Shown here: positions 17,489-26,317 of the stretch, piece by piece
Layout: each line of letters starts with the position of its first letter
Position numbering within the stretch: position 1 is the first letter of the stretch
NCBI RefSeq assembly: GCF_032918005.1
Contig: NZ_CP136628.1
Span: 2,155,501 to 2,219,500, forward strand
Direction: 5' to 3'
From: Bradyrhizobium sp. NDS-1
Lineage (GTDB): Bacteria; Pseudomonadota; Alphaproteobacteria; Rhizobiales; Xanthobacteraceae
Length of the DNA stretch: 64,000 nucleotides
Notes under the pieces: generated by a model
Seen by the model: only the letters and a program-made list of their open reading frames with translations
The model's database searches: none
Told to the model about the DNA's origin: nothing
Position numbers and translations under genes: made by a program

Positions 17489-18601
17489 TCAAGCCAAGCT
17501 GAATACGCCGGAGAAGACTGGCAGCTCATATCGGGCGACAATATTGTTGAAGCGAACATGGGTATCTATCAGCTCTTCGAGATCGAACGAGAATGGAATG
17601 CCCATTTGCTTTACGACGAACGGTGTCAACACCGTCGGAGCAGGTGCTACGCCGATCTTCGCCAATTCTTCCAATCCATTAATCGTGTTCTCTGCAGCCT
17701 CAATTCCGGCCAGAAGGCAGCTTCCGGCTCCGAACCGACCAAACACGTCGACTGCGTCGGCAAAGATCGCCATGTACTCTTCAAAAGTGTATTCGCCCTT
17801 CAGGCCACGGATATACTTTCTTCGCATTCCGGCATCGACGATATCGACCCCCGTGTTGAATCGCGAAACGCCAGCATCTCTCAGAACTGAAAGGTAATTT
17901 CTTCGCTTATCCCTGTCGTTTCGGATGCTCGGCGGAACCACCTGGGATACGTAAATATTCTTTGTATACCCCGCCTCTCTGAGCCGACGAGAGATTGTCG
18001 AATGTCGATCCAATTCGGTCTTCTCATCCTTGATGCTTCCAGTGCATAGCCAAACGATATCGTATTTGTCATCAAACGTGTGGCCATTCCTGTCCGCATA
18101 ATTCAAACACTCCTGAAAATTGGCCTTGTAATTAGTATCACCTCCCTGAATGGCCAGCGCCTCCCACTCATTTTCTTTAAAACAGAACTCGCACGAATAA
18201 CAGCAGTAAACATGATAATCGAACACGAAACTCCGGGCGCCATTCGCGCGCATCATACCGAAATTGTACATACCCGTAGGCGAGCGTTCGGGGTCAATAT
18301 GTTGTCGACAACGGACTTGTTCAATTTCGTCGTTTATTGATGCAAAGAGGACCTCTCCGTCAAACATAAATGGCGAGTTCGAATTGATCCGTACGGTGAT
18401 CTTTTTGACGAACTGCGGGCCAAATATCTCGATTTCGAGTCTCGGTATGATTTGCCCAAGAATTGGAAATGATATATCGGTCGTGAGAAGTTGAATTCCG
18501 TCTCTCAGTGCGCCAAGTCTGAAGACTTCCTCGATACGAACACCGTGCCTATTTTTGAGTGCAAGATCGAATTTTGCGATCCTCTTTTTCTGAATGCTCA
18601 T
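17489..18601 (-). CDS. radical SAM protein of unknown function
   Basis: A 370-residue radical SAM enzyme. Cys133, Cys137 and Cys140 in YHVYCCYSCEFCFKENEW form the CX3CX2C motif that holds the 4Fe-4S cluster and SAM. A roughly 120-residue N-terminal domain precedes it. Later stretches (LCTGSIKDEKTELDR, FNTGVDIVDAGMRRKYIRGL) look like the barrel strands. No C-terminal SPASM cysteines are seen. Base composition is visibly richer in A/T than the hup or phosphonate genes, suggesting separate acquisition. IS fragments lie on both sides and no partner gene is adjacent. The substrate is unknown. Confidence 0.75.
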   Translation of the reverse strand: MSIQKKRIAKFDLALKNRHGVRIEEVFRLGALRDGIQLLTTDISFPILGQIIPRLEIEIFGPQFVKKITVRINSNSPFMFDGEVLFASINDEIEQVRCRQHIDPERSPTGMYNFGMMRANGARSFVFDYHVYCCYSCEFCFKENEWEALAIQGGDTNYKANFQECLNYADRNGHTFDDKYDIVWLCTGSIKDEKTELDRHSTISRRLREAGYTKNIYVSQVVPPSIRNDRDKRRNYLSVLRDAGVSRFNTGVDIVDAGMRRKYIRGLKGEYTFEEYMAIFADAVDVFGRFGAGSCLLAGIEAAENTINGLEELAKIGVAPAPTVLTPFVVKQMGIPFSFDLEELIDTHVRFNNIVARYELPVFSGVFSLA

Positions 18602-18784
18602 GGCCGCACTCCACCTGCCGCAACGGATTCCTTAGATCGACCGAGCGCCATGCCTGCGACTTAAAATCCGTCACACGCCACGGCGGCCCCGATGAGATCG
18701 CTTGCTTTTGATGTCTGGGGCTTGGAGTGCTGCGGCTGCTTTCATGAAACGGCGACTTCCTTTGTCGAACTGCTTCAGCCCTGC

Positions 18785-18959
18785 ATCCTTCCTCACTAAT
18801 GATCAGAAAGCGATCATGCGCGCCAGGCGCGGATCGAGATTTGGTTGTGGATGCGCCATCAAGGCCGAGCAGGTGGATCAGCCGAAGCGCTGCGGCGAGA
18901 TCAATCCGAGTATTCTGCAGTCCATCCTTGCTGGCCGATGCGCGCGCACGAGTTGTCAT
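18785..18959 (-). pseudogene. N-terminal fragment of a class II aldolase/adducin-family gene
   Basis: From ATG 18959 the minus strand encodes RIDLAAALRLIHLLGLDG followed by APGAHDRFLI. This matches the start of class II aldolase/adducin proteins. The zinc-site histidines and the rest of the domain are absent, so it is a stump. Confidence 0.55.
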
Positions 18960-19094
18960 CACTTCCCAATCTCTCAGTTGTGACGTTAAACGTGCGCCAC
19001 GGTGGTCACAATTTACTCCATGCGATTTCACGACGGCGGTGATCGCAACAGATTGTTTGCCACTTATAGGCAATCGGCGTGCCACAAGAGATGC

Positions 19095-19460
19095 TGTGCG
19101 AGCCGTTGACGAAACGATGCGCTTTGCACTGCGCCAACGTAGCACCGAGTCTCGGTGTCGGGTCTCTGCCATAAACGTATCAAACCGAACAGTGCTGAAC
19201 GCGACAACACGGAGCGTTCATCGATATCGAAGCCTGGAGCATCGTTTCTTTTTAAGAACTTCAACAACTCGATGGCTCGATGACGCTTGAGGCGTTTGCC
19301 GATGACGGAAGCCCGAGGTGACATCGAGCGCTGCAGACAGCAGGCATCGACGGCGCACGTATCTGGGCCGCCGCGGTACCCCAGGCATCACCGCCAAGGC
19401 CGGTAGCTCGCGTTCGAGTGCCTGGATCTGGCTTTTCTCATCGATGCCGAAGGACAAGGA
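19095..19460 (-). pseudogene. second IS630-type transposase fragment
   Basis: The minus-strand frame starting at 19457 reads SFGIDEKSQIQALERELPAL and later AALDVTSG. A shifted frame continues VIGKRLKRHRAIELLKFLKR. This is the catalytic core region of an IS630-type transposase with a frameshift near 19310. The pieces upstream and downstream are missing. Confidence 0.65.
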
Positions 19461-19592
19461 CCCCGTTCGTCGCTGGATAGGTAGCTAGAGTCGAACCGGC
19501 GAAGCCGGATGCGCCCTGCACAACGGAAATGCATCGTTCTCTCCACTTGCAAACAAGATTTGAAACAACCATGCCGCGTGTCATGATGAGGA

Positions 19593-19770
19593 ATGACTGT
19601 ACGATACGATATTCGATCCGAGACGAACGGCTGGACGGTTTACGACATCCGCACTGGTTTTGCTGCTGATCAATGACGTCGCCCAAAATGGCCTTCCCCT
19701 GGAAGACGCCGACGACCTGGCCGATCTGTTGAATCACCTACAATCAGAGCAAGCCTACGTCAGCAGTCAC
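19593..19770 (+). pseudogene. small hypothetical gene with frameshift
   Basis: An ATG at 19593 behind GATGAGGA opens a frame reading ETNGWTVYDIRTGFAADQ and a stop. A second frame continues NGLPLEDADDLADLLNHL. Together they look like a short rhizobial hypothetical protein split by one frameshift near 19668. The function is unknown. Confidence 0.4.
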
Positions 19771-19984
19771 TATGGGTTTCGCGGGCGCCGCGATTTTCGC
19801 TCTGGTCGCCGCCCTTTGGTGTGGCGGAGGATAAACGTGTATCGACGGGAGCTTCCACGGGTCTTCGAACTTCGCGACTTGGTCCAGTATTCATCATCGC
19901 GAGACGCGTATTTCCAGAATTTTGAGAAATCGCTGTCGGAGATCCCTGAAAAACTGAAGCAGTTCCCGCGACATCGAGCGGGAC

Positions 19985-20054
19985 TTCCGATGTCGACGAA
20001 GGCCTTGGCCATGCCGTGAAGGCCGAGCGCGTTGAGCTGATCAGCGGTCAAGCC
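19985..20054 (-). pseudogene. possible IstB (IS21 helper) N-terminal scrap
   Basis: About 23 residues on the minus strand read TADQLNALGLHGMAKAFVDI. This resembles the first helix of IstB ATPases of IS21 elements. No P-loop follows, so it is at best a scrap. Confidence 0.3.
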
Positions 20055-20223
20055 GCCAATCGGGGCGATTGGCGATGGTGGGGGCATATGATCTGCACCC
20101 GCCGACGGTGACAACTGCTGACTCTAGTAGGTTTGTTGTTCCCACGCATGAGCTAATGACTAGGTCGTTTTCACCGACACGCCTCGCGCATCAACAGTGC
20201 AAGCCCTGCACAGGAGAACCTCT

Positions 20224-21774
20224 ATGTCGTCGACCGCACTGTGCACCACCTCTCTTGCGTTGATCCTTTTTGCCAGCGGGATCATGGGGAGCGCGCAGGC
20301 AGACAATCCGCCGCCGCGCGCCAATGCCACGACGCCAGCCGGCCAGAACGGCGGCCCCGGCGAACGCGCCGGCCAAGCGCCGAGTACGCCGTCGGTCGCC
20401 GAGCAGCATCGCCTGCCCCCGGACTCCAGCACCAGGCAAACGCTTGATCTCCCTGGGCGGACGCTCTCTTTCATCGCGACGGCCGGCTCCATCCGCCTGT
20501 TCGAGGAGAAGGGCGAGCCGGAGGCCGACATCGTCTATACCTCCTATCAGCTTGACGGCACCGATCGCGGCACGCGCCCGGTAACGTTCTTCTTCAACGG
20601 AGGACCGGGCTCATCATCGGCCTGGCTGCAGCTCGGCAATGCCGGACCGTGGCGGCTGCCGATCAATGCAGACGAGGTCACGCCATCCACTTTTCCGGAG
20701 GTGAGGCCAAACGCGGAGACTTGGCTCGACTTCACCGATTTGGTGTTTATCGACCCCGTAGGCACAGGCTATAGCCGTTTCGTGGGAACCGGCGATGATG
20801 TGCGCAAGCGGCTCTTTTCAGTTGACGGCGACGTCAACGCGCTCGCGCTGGTGGTCCGTCGCTGGCTCGAAGAGCATGACCGGCTGTTGTCGCCGAAATA
20901 CATCGTGGGTGAAAGCTATGGGGGCATTCGCGGGCCAAAGGTTGTGCACCAGTTGCAGATGCGGCAGGGCATAGGAGTCAAGGGTCTGATAATGGTATCG
21001 CCACTCTTCGACTATGGCCAATTTGCCCGCACTGGCCTGCTGCAATACATCGCAACACTGCCGAGCTATGTCGCGACCCTGCGTGAAGCCGAGGGTCCGG
21101 TAAAGCGAGCCGATCTCGCCGACGTGGAAGCTTATGCACGCGGAGAGTTTCTGATCGACCTCATCAAAGGTCAGGCGGACAGGGAAGCGACCATGCGTCT
21201 GGCCGACAAGGTCGCGGCGCTGACCGGCATCGATCAGGCGGTGAGTCGCAGGCTCGCGGGCCGCTTCGACCTCGCCGAGTTTCGCCGTGAGTTCGATCGT
21301 AAGAACGGCATGTTAATCGGCAGATATGACGCCTCAGTGCGTGGCCTCGATCCGTTTCCGGACTCGGATTTCCATCTTTCCCGCGATCCGTCGAGCGACA
21401 CGCTGCTCGCACCTTTGACCAGCGCCACTGTCGATCTCCTTACGCGCAAGCTAAACTGGCGTCCGGACGGCTCCTATGAGCTAGTCAACCGCGCGGTCGG
21501 GCAGGCTTGGGATTACGGCCGCGGCCTTCCGGAGTCGCTGTCGGAGCTGCGCCAGATTCTCGCAACCGACCCGAAGATGAAATTGCTGGTCGGGCACGGC
21601 CTGTTTGACCTCGCCACGCCTTATCTCGGATCACAGATCGTGCTCGACCAATTGCCGCCATTTGCTTCAGCACCGCGCGTCAAACTCGTAGTCTACCCAG
21701 GCGGCCACATGTTCTATTCACGAGATGGCTCGCGCCAGGCTTTTCGTGCAGAGGCCGAAGCGATTATGAAGTAA
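20224..21774 (+). CDS. exported peptidase S10 family serine carboxypeptidase
   Basis: An alpha/beta-hydrolase of peptidase family S10. A signal peptide (LALILFASGIMGSAQA/D) sends it to the periplasm. FFFNGGPGSSSAW forms the oxyanion hole, and Ser231 in VGESYGG is the nucleophile. The acidic residue lies in GHGLFDLATPYLG and the histidine in YPGGHMFYSR near the C-terminus. AGGAGA upstream supports start 20224 over an in-frame ATG at 20197. A low-complexity Pro/Ala/Gly stretch follows the signal. It would trim residues from peptide C-termini. The radical SAM genes are 320 bases downstream, beyond a hairpin, so a shared role is possible but unproven. Confidence 0.88.
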   Translation: MSSTALCTTSLALILFASGIMGSAQADNPPPRANATTPAGQNGGPGERAGQAPSTPSVAEQHRLPPDSSTRQTLDLPGRTLSFIATAGSIRLFEEKGEPEADIVYTSYQLDGTDRGTRPVTFFFNGGPGSSSAWLQLGNAGPWRLPINADEVTPSTFPEVRPNAETWLDFTDLVFIDPVGTGYSRFVGTGDDVRKRLFSVDGDVNALALVVRRWLEEHDRLLSPKYIVGESYGGIRGPKVVHQLQMRQGIGVKGLIMVSPLFDYGQFARTGLLQYIATLPSYVATLREAEGPVKRADLADVEAYARGEFLIDLIKGQADREATMRLADKVAALTGIDQAVSRRLAGRFDLAEFRREFDRKNGMLIGRYDASVRGLDPFPDSDFHLSRDPSSDTLLAPLTSATVDLLTRKLNWRPDGSYELVNRAVGQAWDYGRGLPESLSELRQILATDPKMKLLVGHGLFDLATPYLGSQIVLDQLPPFASAPRVKLVVYPGGHMFYSRDGSRQAFRAEAEAIMK

Positions 21775-21800
21775 CCCGCGCCGCGAACTAGGTCACAAGC

Positions 21801-21822
21801 ATGCTCGTGTTCGCACGAGCAT
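21801..21822 (+). terminator. hairpin with UUCG loop after carboxypeptidase
   Basis: Nine-bp arms ATGCTCGTG and CACGAGCAT are closed by a TTCG tetraloop, 27 bases after the stop codon. The short following run (AGTTATAG) is not a classic T tract. It most likely ends or protects the carboxypeptidase mRNA. Confidence 0.55.
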
Positions 21823-21830
21823 AGTTATAG

Positions 21831-22095
21831 ATGAAGCTGCTCATGGCGCCGGCTTCGACGTGTAAGTTCATGCTTCCCCCGGTTTTGGTTGTGGATCAGG
21901 GGAGCCTACTTCTTGTCGCTTGTGCCGCATCATTGTTACCGACTCGGGTGAGGTTTTCCTTGCCCGACTCTGCGGGTGCTTGAAAACGGCTTCTTGAGTG
22001 TTCCTATCTGCCCTTGCATTGCGTCAATCTTGTTGACGTACAACCTAAATCTCCTCAGAGAGCAGTTCTGCACAACTGGTATCATAGGAGCGTCA
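21831..22095. other. leader region before the B12 radical SAM gene
   Basis: An unsupported 50-codon frame starts at 21831 without a ribosome-binding site. Otherwise nothing is recognised until AGGAG at 22086. Part of this stretch is open in frame with the downstream gene from 21976, but no start there is well supported. Confidence 0.3.
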
Positions 22096-23742
22096 ATGGG
22101 AAGCACCTCTGGAGTGTCGTTCACAGCTAGTCGTAACTGTACACGGAATACCGAGAGGTTCGCGTTGCGCGAGGCAGCCTTACCCTTACGCGGTATTCCG
22201 CCGATAGTTCTGGCTACGCCAGCGCCGATCACGCACCGTACCGCCGAGGAAAATTTGGGGCTCGGTTACCTGGCGAGTATTCTCAGAAGCAAGGGGGCGA
22301 ATGTCCAAATCATCGACGGTTGGCTGGGCGGTCTGACGAGTGACGAGATCGTAGATTCGATAGCCCGGCTGCCGGTTCCGCTGTGGATCGGATTTTCCTG
22401 CTACCGATCCAATATGGCTCGGGCAATCGAAGTCATGCAGCTGCTTCATCAGCGCGGTCTACAAACCCCGACGATCGCCGGCGGCTACGGGCCGACCTTT
22501 CACCCGGATGAGTTCCTGAACGCTGGGTTCGACGTCGTGGTCCTCGGCGAGGCCGAAGAAACTGTCTGCGAGTTGAGCGAGCACTTTGCATTCGGTAAAC
22601 TGGACCTCTCCGACATTTCAGGTATCCGCTACAAACACGACGGCAAGATCGTTCGTAGCGGGCGCAGGCCAGCGGTCGCGAACCTTGACGCCATACCTTT
22701 TCCTAGCCGCGACACGATCCGCGCCTCACTTGAGCGGCGGAGCGCTGTGCCCGTGCTTTCGTCACGCGGCTGCGCGGCCCACTGCACGTTCTGCTCGATC
22801 GTTGCCTTTGCGAAAGTATCGGATGGTTCGCATTGGAGGCAGCGTTCGATCGAAAACTTCGTCGACGAGCTGGAGCAGGTTAGCCGCCTCGGGGCGACGT
22901 GTTTCAAAGTCATCGACGACAGCCTTATTGAGCCGCCTCGAGACGAGCTCTGGTGCCGTGAACTTGCCGACGATATTCAATCGCGAGGCCTGCGCGTGCG
23001 CTTGCGAGGTTCGATCAGAGCGGATCGCGTGACCGACGAGGCAATTAGGCAGCTCAAGCGAGCCGGCTTCTTCGCGTTTTCGTGCGGTATTGAGAATTAT
23101 TCGGAATCCGCATTGAAGAGGATGGCGAAGAGTGCAAGCGTTGATCAAAACCTGCAAGCCCTTGATGTCTTCAAGAAACACGCCATCTACGTGCAAGCCG
23201 GGCACATTCTCTTTGATCACGGCACGACGATGGAAGAGTTGCGGGAAAATCACCGTCGCATGTCGGACTACGTTTGGACGATCAGCAAGGGAATTTTCTC
23301 CGAGATGTATGCGGCCGAAGGAACGCCGTTCGCGAGGCTGCTGCGAAAACGAAACCTGATCGACGCCAACGTCGATGGGACTGGCAACCGAAACTATCGT
23401 CTGGCCGACGAAGACGTGGTTCACGCCTATACGGGCCTAAAGCGCTGGCACAAGAGCCATCTTCGCCTTTACGACAAAGCGATCGACGCCATCAGCGCGC
23501 CAAAGGCACTCGAGGACGAGGAACTGGTCGAATTCCACGCGCTTGCGACCGAACTGCGGCGGCACGACCTCGCCTACCACTTGCCTGAGCTCGGCCGGAT
23601 GGGCTTTGGTAGCTCCGCGCTGGACGCGACCGAAGGACTTCCGCGCTCGCGGCTTCGAGCGAAGTCCTCTTTTTTTTGCGCATCGTCGAGTACGACTGGA
23701 ACGCTGCACGCCCTCCGTCAAGAACTACTCGACCCGAACTGA
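22096..23742 (+). CDS. B12-binding-domain radical SAM protein
   Basis: A 548-residue enzyme with an N-terminal cobalamin-binding-type domain (residues about 30-180: LGLGYLASILRSKGANVQII through FDVVVLGEAEETV). The radical SAM domain follows, with Cys226, Cys230 and Cys233 in SSRGCAAHCTFCSIV. Such enzymes typically methylate unactivated carbon or phosphorus, or rearrange rings. The family is broad and no substrate can be read from sequence. AGGAG six bases before ATG 22096 supports this start. The C-terminal 40 residues are Ser/Thr-rich with a TTTTTTTTG run near 23670. It is the first gene of a pair with the RiPP-type radical SAM enzyme. Confidence 0.82.
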   Translation: MGSTSGVSFTASRNCTRNTERFALREAALPLRGIPPIVLATPAPITHRTAEENLGLGYLASILRSKGANVQIIDGWLGGLTSDEIVDSIARLPVPLWIGFSCYRSNMARAIEVMQLLHQRGLQTPTIAGGYGPTFHPDEFLNAGFDVVVLGEAEETVCELSEHFAFGKLDLSDISGIRYKHDGKIVRSGRRPAVANLDAIPFPSRDTIRASLERRSAVPVLSSRGCAAHCTFCSIVAFAKVSDGSHWRQRSIENFVDELEQVSRLGATCFKVIDDSLIEPPRDELWCRELADDIQSRGLRVRLRGSIRADRVTDEAIRQLKRAGFFAFSCGIENYSESALKRMAKSASVDQNLQALDVFKKHAIYVQAGHILFDHGTTMEELRENHRRMSDYVWTISKGIFSEMYAAEGTPFARLLRKRNLIDANVDGTGNRNYRLADEDVVHAYTGLKRWHKSHLRLYDKAIDAISAPKALEDEELVEFHALATELRRHDLAYHLPELGRMGFGSSALDATEGLPRSRLRAKSSFFCASSSTTGTLHALRQELLDPN

Positions 23743-23878
23743 TCCTTGCGGCGTGGCACCGCTTAATGTCGAGAGCGAAGCGGTGTGTCGACTCATTCAC
23801 CGCTCGGCTCTAGCACCCTCCGCCGGACTAGCGCGTTCATGCTTTCCAGTCTCCATGCAACGAACGTGACACGGAAAC

Positions 23879-24040
23879 ATGGCTCGAAGCGCGCCGCCTA
23901 GGGCATTCGCTGAATTAGTTGACTTCATGTTCACGGCTCCAATCACGGAGTCGCGCAGAAGTTCGCATTGCCGTCCAGCGCAAGAGGCTGCGGCCGGGCG
24001 AACGCGCCTAGTCTACGACAAATATTGTGGCATCACATGA
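23879..24040 (+). CDS. 53-residue ORF overlapping the RiPP-type radical SAM gene, candidate precursor peptide
   Basis: The frame starts at ATG 23879, reads AFAELVDFMFTAPITESRRS in its first half, and ends KYCGIT. Its TGA overlaps the ATG of the radical SAM gene (ATGA, 24037-24040). The overlap suggests coupled translation. The size and the Cys, Ser and Tyr residues in the C-terminal half suit a RiPP precursor. It shows neither the nitrile-hydratase-like nor the Nif11-like leader I know for this family. The ribosome-binding site (ACGGAAAC) is weak. It may be only a leader ORF. Confidence 0.4.
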   Translation: MARSAPPRAFAELVDFMFTAPITESRRSSHCRPAQEAAAGRTRLVYDKYCGIT

Positions 24041-26013
24041 GTATCGATGTGCCAATCGTCTTAGTCAACATGCCTATGTCGGCAGTCGAAAGACCGTCGT
24101 TGGCGCTTGGTCTGCTGAAGTCAGCGCTGACCCAGGCTGGGCTGCAAGCCACGATAGCATATCCCAACATCTGGTTTTTGGAATACATGGGCATTGCCGA
24201 CTATGGGCCTCTTGAGAGTTGCCCGCCAGAGGAGGCGCTGGTTGATTGGCTGTTCGCGGGCGTTGCTTTTCCCGACTTCGAGCCTGAAGAAAGCGCCTTC
24301 CTGGACCTTTATTTCGAACGCAACCCGATACACGCAGGCAAATCTTTGGCCGAGCGTCGCGCGAATTTCCTCAGGCTGCGCTCGCTCATCGGCGGGTTTA
24401 TTGATTGGACGGCTGACAAGATATTGGAGCAGCGGCCGGCCATGGTCGGGTGCAGCTCGACCTTCACCCAGCATGTTCCCTCGCTCGCGTTGCTGCGCCG
24501 ACTGAGCGAGCGCTCACCGGATCTTGTCACTCTCATGGGGGGCGCAAACTGCGAGTCGGTAATGGGGCGGAGCACTCACATGCGCTTCCCATGGGTCGAC
24601 TATGTCGTGTCGGGCGAGGCCGACTTACTGATCGGCCCGCTGTGTTGGGACATCCTTAATCGCGGCAGAGACATTCCGCCTGCTGACCTGCCATTTGGCG
24701 TTTTCGGTCCGGCGCATCGCGAGGCCGGTTATCCCGCTGCGTCGACGCGCGACTTAGTGCCCCGCGCAGTGATCGAGAACATGGGTGACCTGCCGCTGCC
24801 CGATTTCTCGGACTATTTTGCCGAGCTCAACGCGTCGCTCTACGCCGACCGCATCCATGCCGGGCTGCCGATGGAGTTCTCTCGAGGCTGCTGGTGGGGC
24901 GAGCGGAGCCACTGCACGTTTTGTGGGCTGAACGGCGGATCGATGACCTATCGCCAGAAACCCGCGAGGCAGGCCGCAGAGGAGATGATTGAGATGTCGG
25001 CGCGCTACGGTTCTTCGCGCATCGAAGCGGTGGACAATATTCTGGCCACTGACTACCTTAAAAAGGCGCTGCCTCGCCTCACCGCGCTACCCGAGAAGCT
25101 CGCGATCTTCTTTGAGGTCAAAGCCAACCTGAAGCGCCACGAAGTGGAGAAGCTGGCTGCCGCCGGCGTCCGCTGGATCCAACCGGGTATTGAGAGCCTG
25201 GATACCCGTGTTTTGAAGCTGATGCGCAAAGGAACGAGCTCAGCGCATAATGTCCAACTCTTGAAGTGGTGCCGTCAGCACGGTGTGCGGGTCAGTTGGA
25301 GTTTGCTGTGGGGCTTCCCGGGCGAGAGCGACGCATGGTATGCGGAAATGGCTCCTTTGCTACCGCTGCTGCATCATCTACAGCCGGGACCTGCGGTGCG
25401 TTTGCGGTACCAGCGCTACAGCCCCTATCACTACGCAGCCGAGAAACATGGATTGAAGCTGCGCCCGGCCGTCTCCTATCGCTACGTCTATCCGTTGTCG
25501 GAGCGCGATCTGGTGGATCAGGTTTACTACTTCGAAGACAGTGAAGACGACGATGTCGGCGGTCATTTCGCGGCGCGCAGCGCTAATCGCCGCCCGGGGC
25601 TAAGCGCTGTCGCCAAGGGTATCGATGCCTGGCTGAAAGCCTGGTGCGAGCCGAGGTTGTCTATGCTGTCGATGCGGGACAGCGGCGACGAGATCATAGT
25701 CGAGGACACGCGAGCCATTGCAGTCGAGCGCGAACACCGGGTCAGGGGCCTCGCGCGGAAAATTCTTCTGGCTGCGGACGAAGGCTTGCCTGAAACCCGC
25801 CTGCGCGAACAGCTGAGCGGGACAAATGTAATGCAGGCCGAGATTGAGGCTGCGATAGCTGACATGATCGCTCGCAAATTGATTGTGCGGCTGGATGCGC
25901 GGCTGGTTGGGCTCGCGCTCTGGCAGCCCTATACGCCAATCCCTCCGATGACTGCGTTCCCTGGAGGCTATTTCGACCGACGTGCCGCGCCATTGGGTAC
26001 ATCGCGTGAATGA
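24037..26013 (+). CDS. RiPP maturation radical SAM C-methyltransferase-like protein
   Basis: A 658-residue B12-type radical SAM protein. The SAM-cluster motif is CX7CX2C: Cys285, Cys293 and Cys296 in FSRGCWWGERSHCTFCGLNG. This spacing and the CWWGxxxHCTFCGLNG context are hallmarks of the RiPP maturation radical SAM C-methyltransferases. The N-terminal 230 residues form a cobalamin-binding-type domain (MVGCSSTFTQHVPSLALLRR, LVTLMGGANCE, VVSGEADLL). The C-terminus resembles a winged-helix-like domain. It should methylate a ribosomal peptide. Start 24037 overlaps the upstream small ORF. IS110 insertion debris follows at 26.1 kb, so other cluster genes may have been lost. Confidence 0.82.
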   Translation: MSIDVPIVLVNMPMSAVERPSLALGLLKSALTQAGLQATIAYPNIWFLEYMGIADYGPLESCPPEEALVDWLFAGVAFPDFEPEESAFLDLYFERNPIHAGKSLAERRANFLRLRSLIGGFIDWTADKILEQRPAMVGCSSTFTQHVPSLALLRRLSERSPDLVTLMGGANCESVMGRSTHMRFPWVDYVVSGEADLLIGPLCWDILNRGRDIPPADLPFGVFGPAHREAGYPAASTRDLVPRAVIENMGDLPLPDFSDYFAELNASLYADRIHAGLPMEFSRGCWWGERSHCTFCGLNGGSMTYRQKPARQAAEEMIEMSARYGSSRIEAVDNILATDYLKKALPRLTALPEKLAIFFEVKANLKRHEVEKLAAAGVRWIQPGIESLDTRVLKLMRKGTSSAHNVQLLKWCRQHGVRVSWSLLWGFPGESDAWYAEMAPLLPLLHHLQPGPAVRLRYQRYSPYHYAAEKHGLKLRPAVSYRYVYPLSERDLVDQVYYFEDSEDDDVGGHFAARSANRRPGLSAVAKGIDAWLKAWCEPRLSMLSMRDSGDEIIVEDTRAIAVEREHRVRGLARKILLAADEGLPETRLREQLSGTNVMQAEIEAAIADMIARKLIVRLDARLVGLALWQPYTPIPPMTAFPGGYFDRRAAPLGTSRE

Positions 26014-26103
26014 GGAAAACTGCGGGGGGCATCTCGGAGGGAGACGCTTCTTCTGGGGCGCACGACGAGATGCCAAGTATGGCGGAGCGGAGATTTCGAG
26101 CTT

Positions 26104-26317
26104 TTGGAAGTTTTGTCTCTGTATGTTCCTCCGGACTGGCAGCACGGCGAACAGTGGGCGCCGGAAGAGCTCAAGGAGGGAATGCGCTTGCACAACGTGT
26201 TTGCCAAGCGTGTCCGAGCCAAATTTGAACACGATGACGTAATTGCGGTCGGCGCTCGTGGCAGACAACCTCCGTTATCGTTGAGCCCTCGCAATCAAAT
26301 GATTCGAAGGAGCTCCC
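26104..26317 (+). pseudogene. unidentified coding remnant cut by the IS110-family element
   Basis: A plus-strand frame reads LEVLSLYVPPDWQHGEQWAP, then LKEGMRLHNVFAKRVRAKFE and HDDVIAV, a protein-like composition. The only start is TTG 26104. The frame runs into the transposase leader and on into the transposase gene, which suggests truncation. I do not recognise the family. It lies directly behind the RiPP-type radical SAM gene and could be part of that cluster. Confidence 0.35.

Noticed and set aside
18660..18680. GC-N10-CC spacing upstream of the minus-strand radical SAM gene
   Set aside because: Neither half matches TGGCAC or TTGCA; not supported as an RpoN promoter.
21831..21983. 50-codon ORF before the B12 radical SAM gene as RiPP precursor
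   Set aside because: No ribosome-binding site and a membrane-like composition; the ORF overlapping the methyltransferase start is a better candidate.
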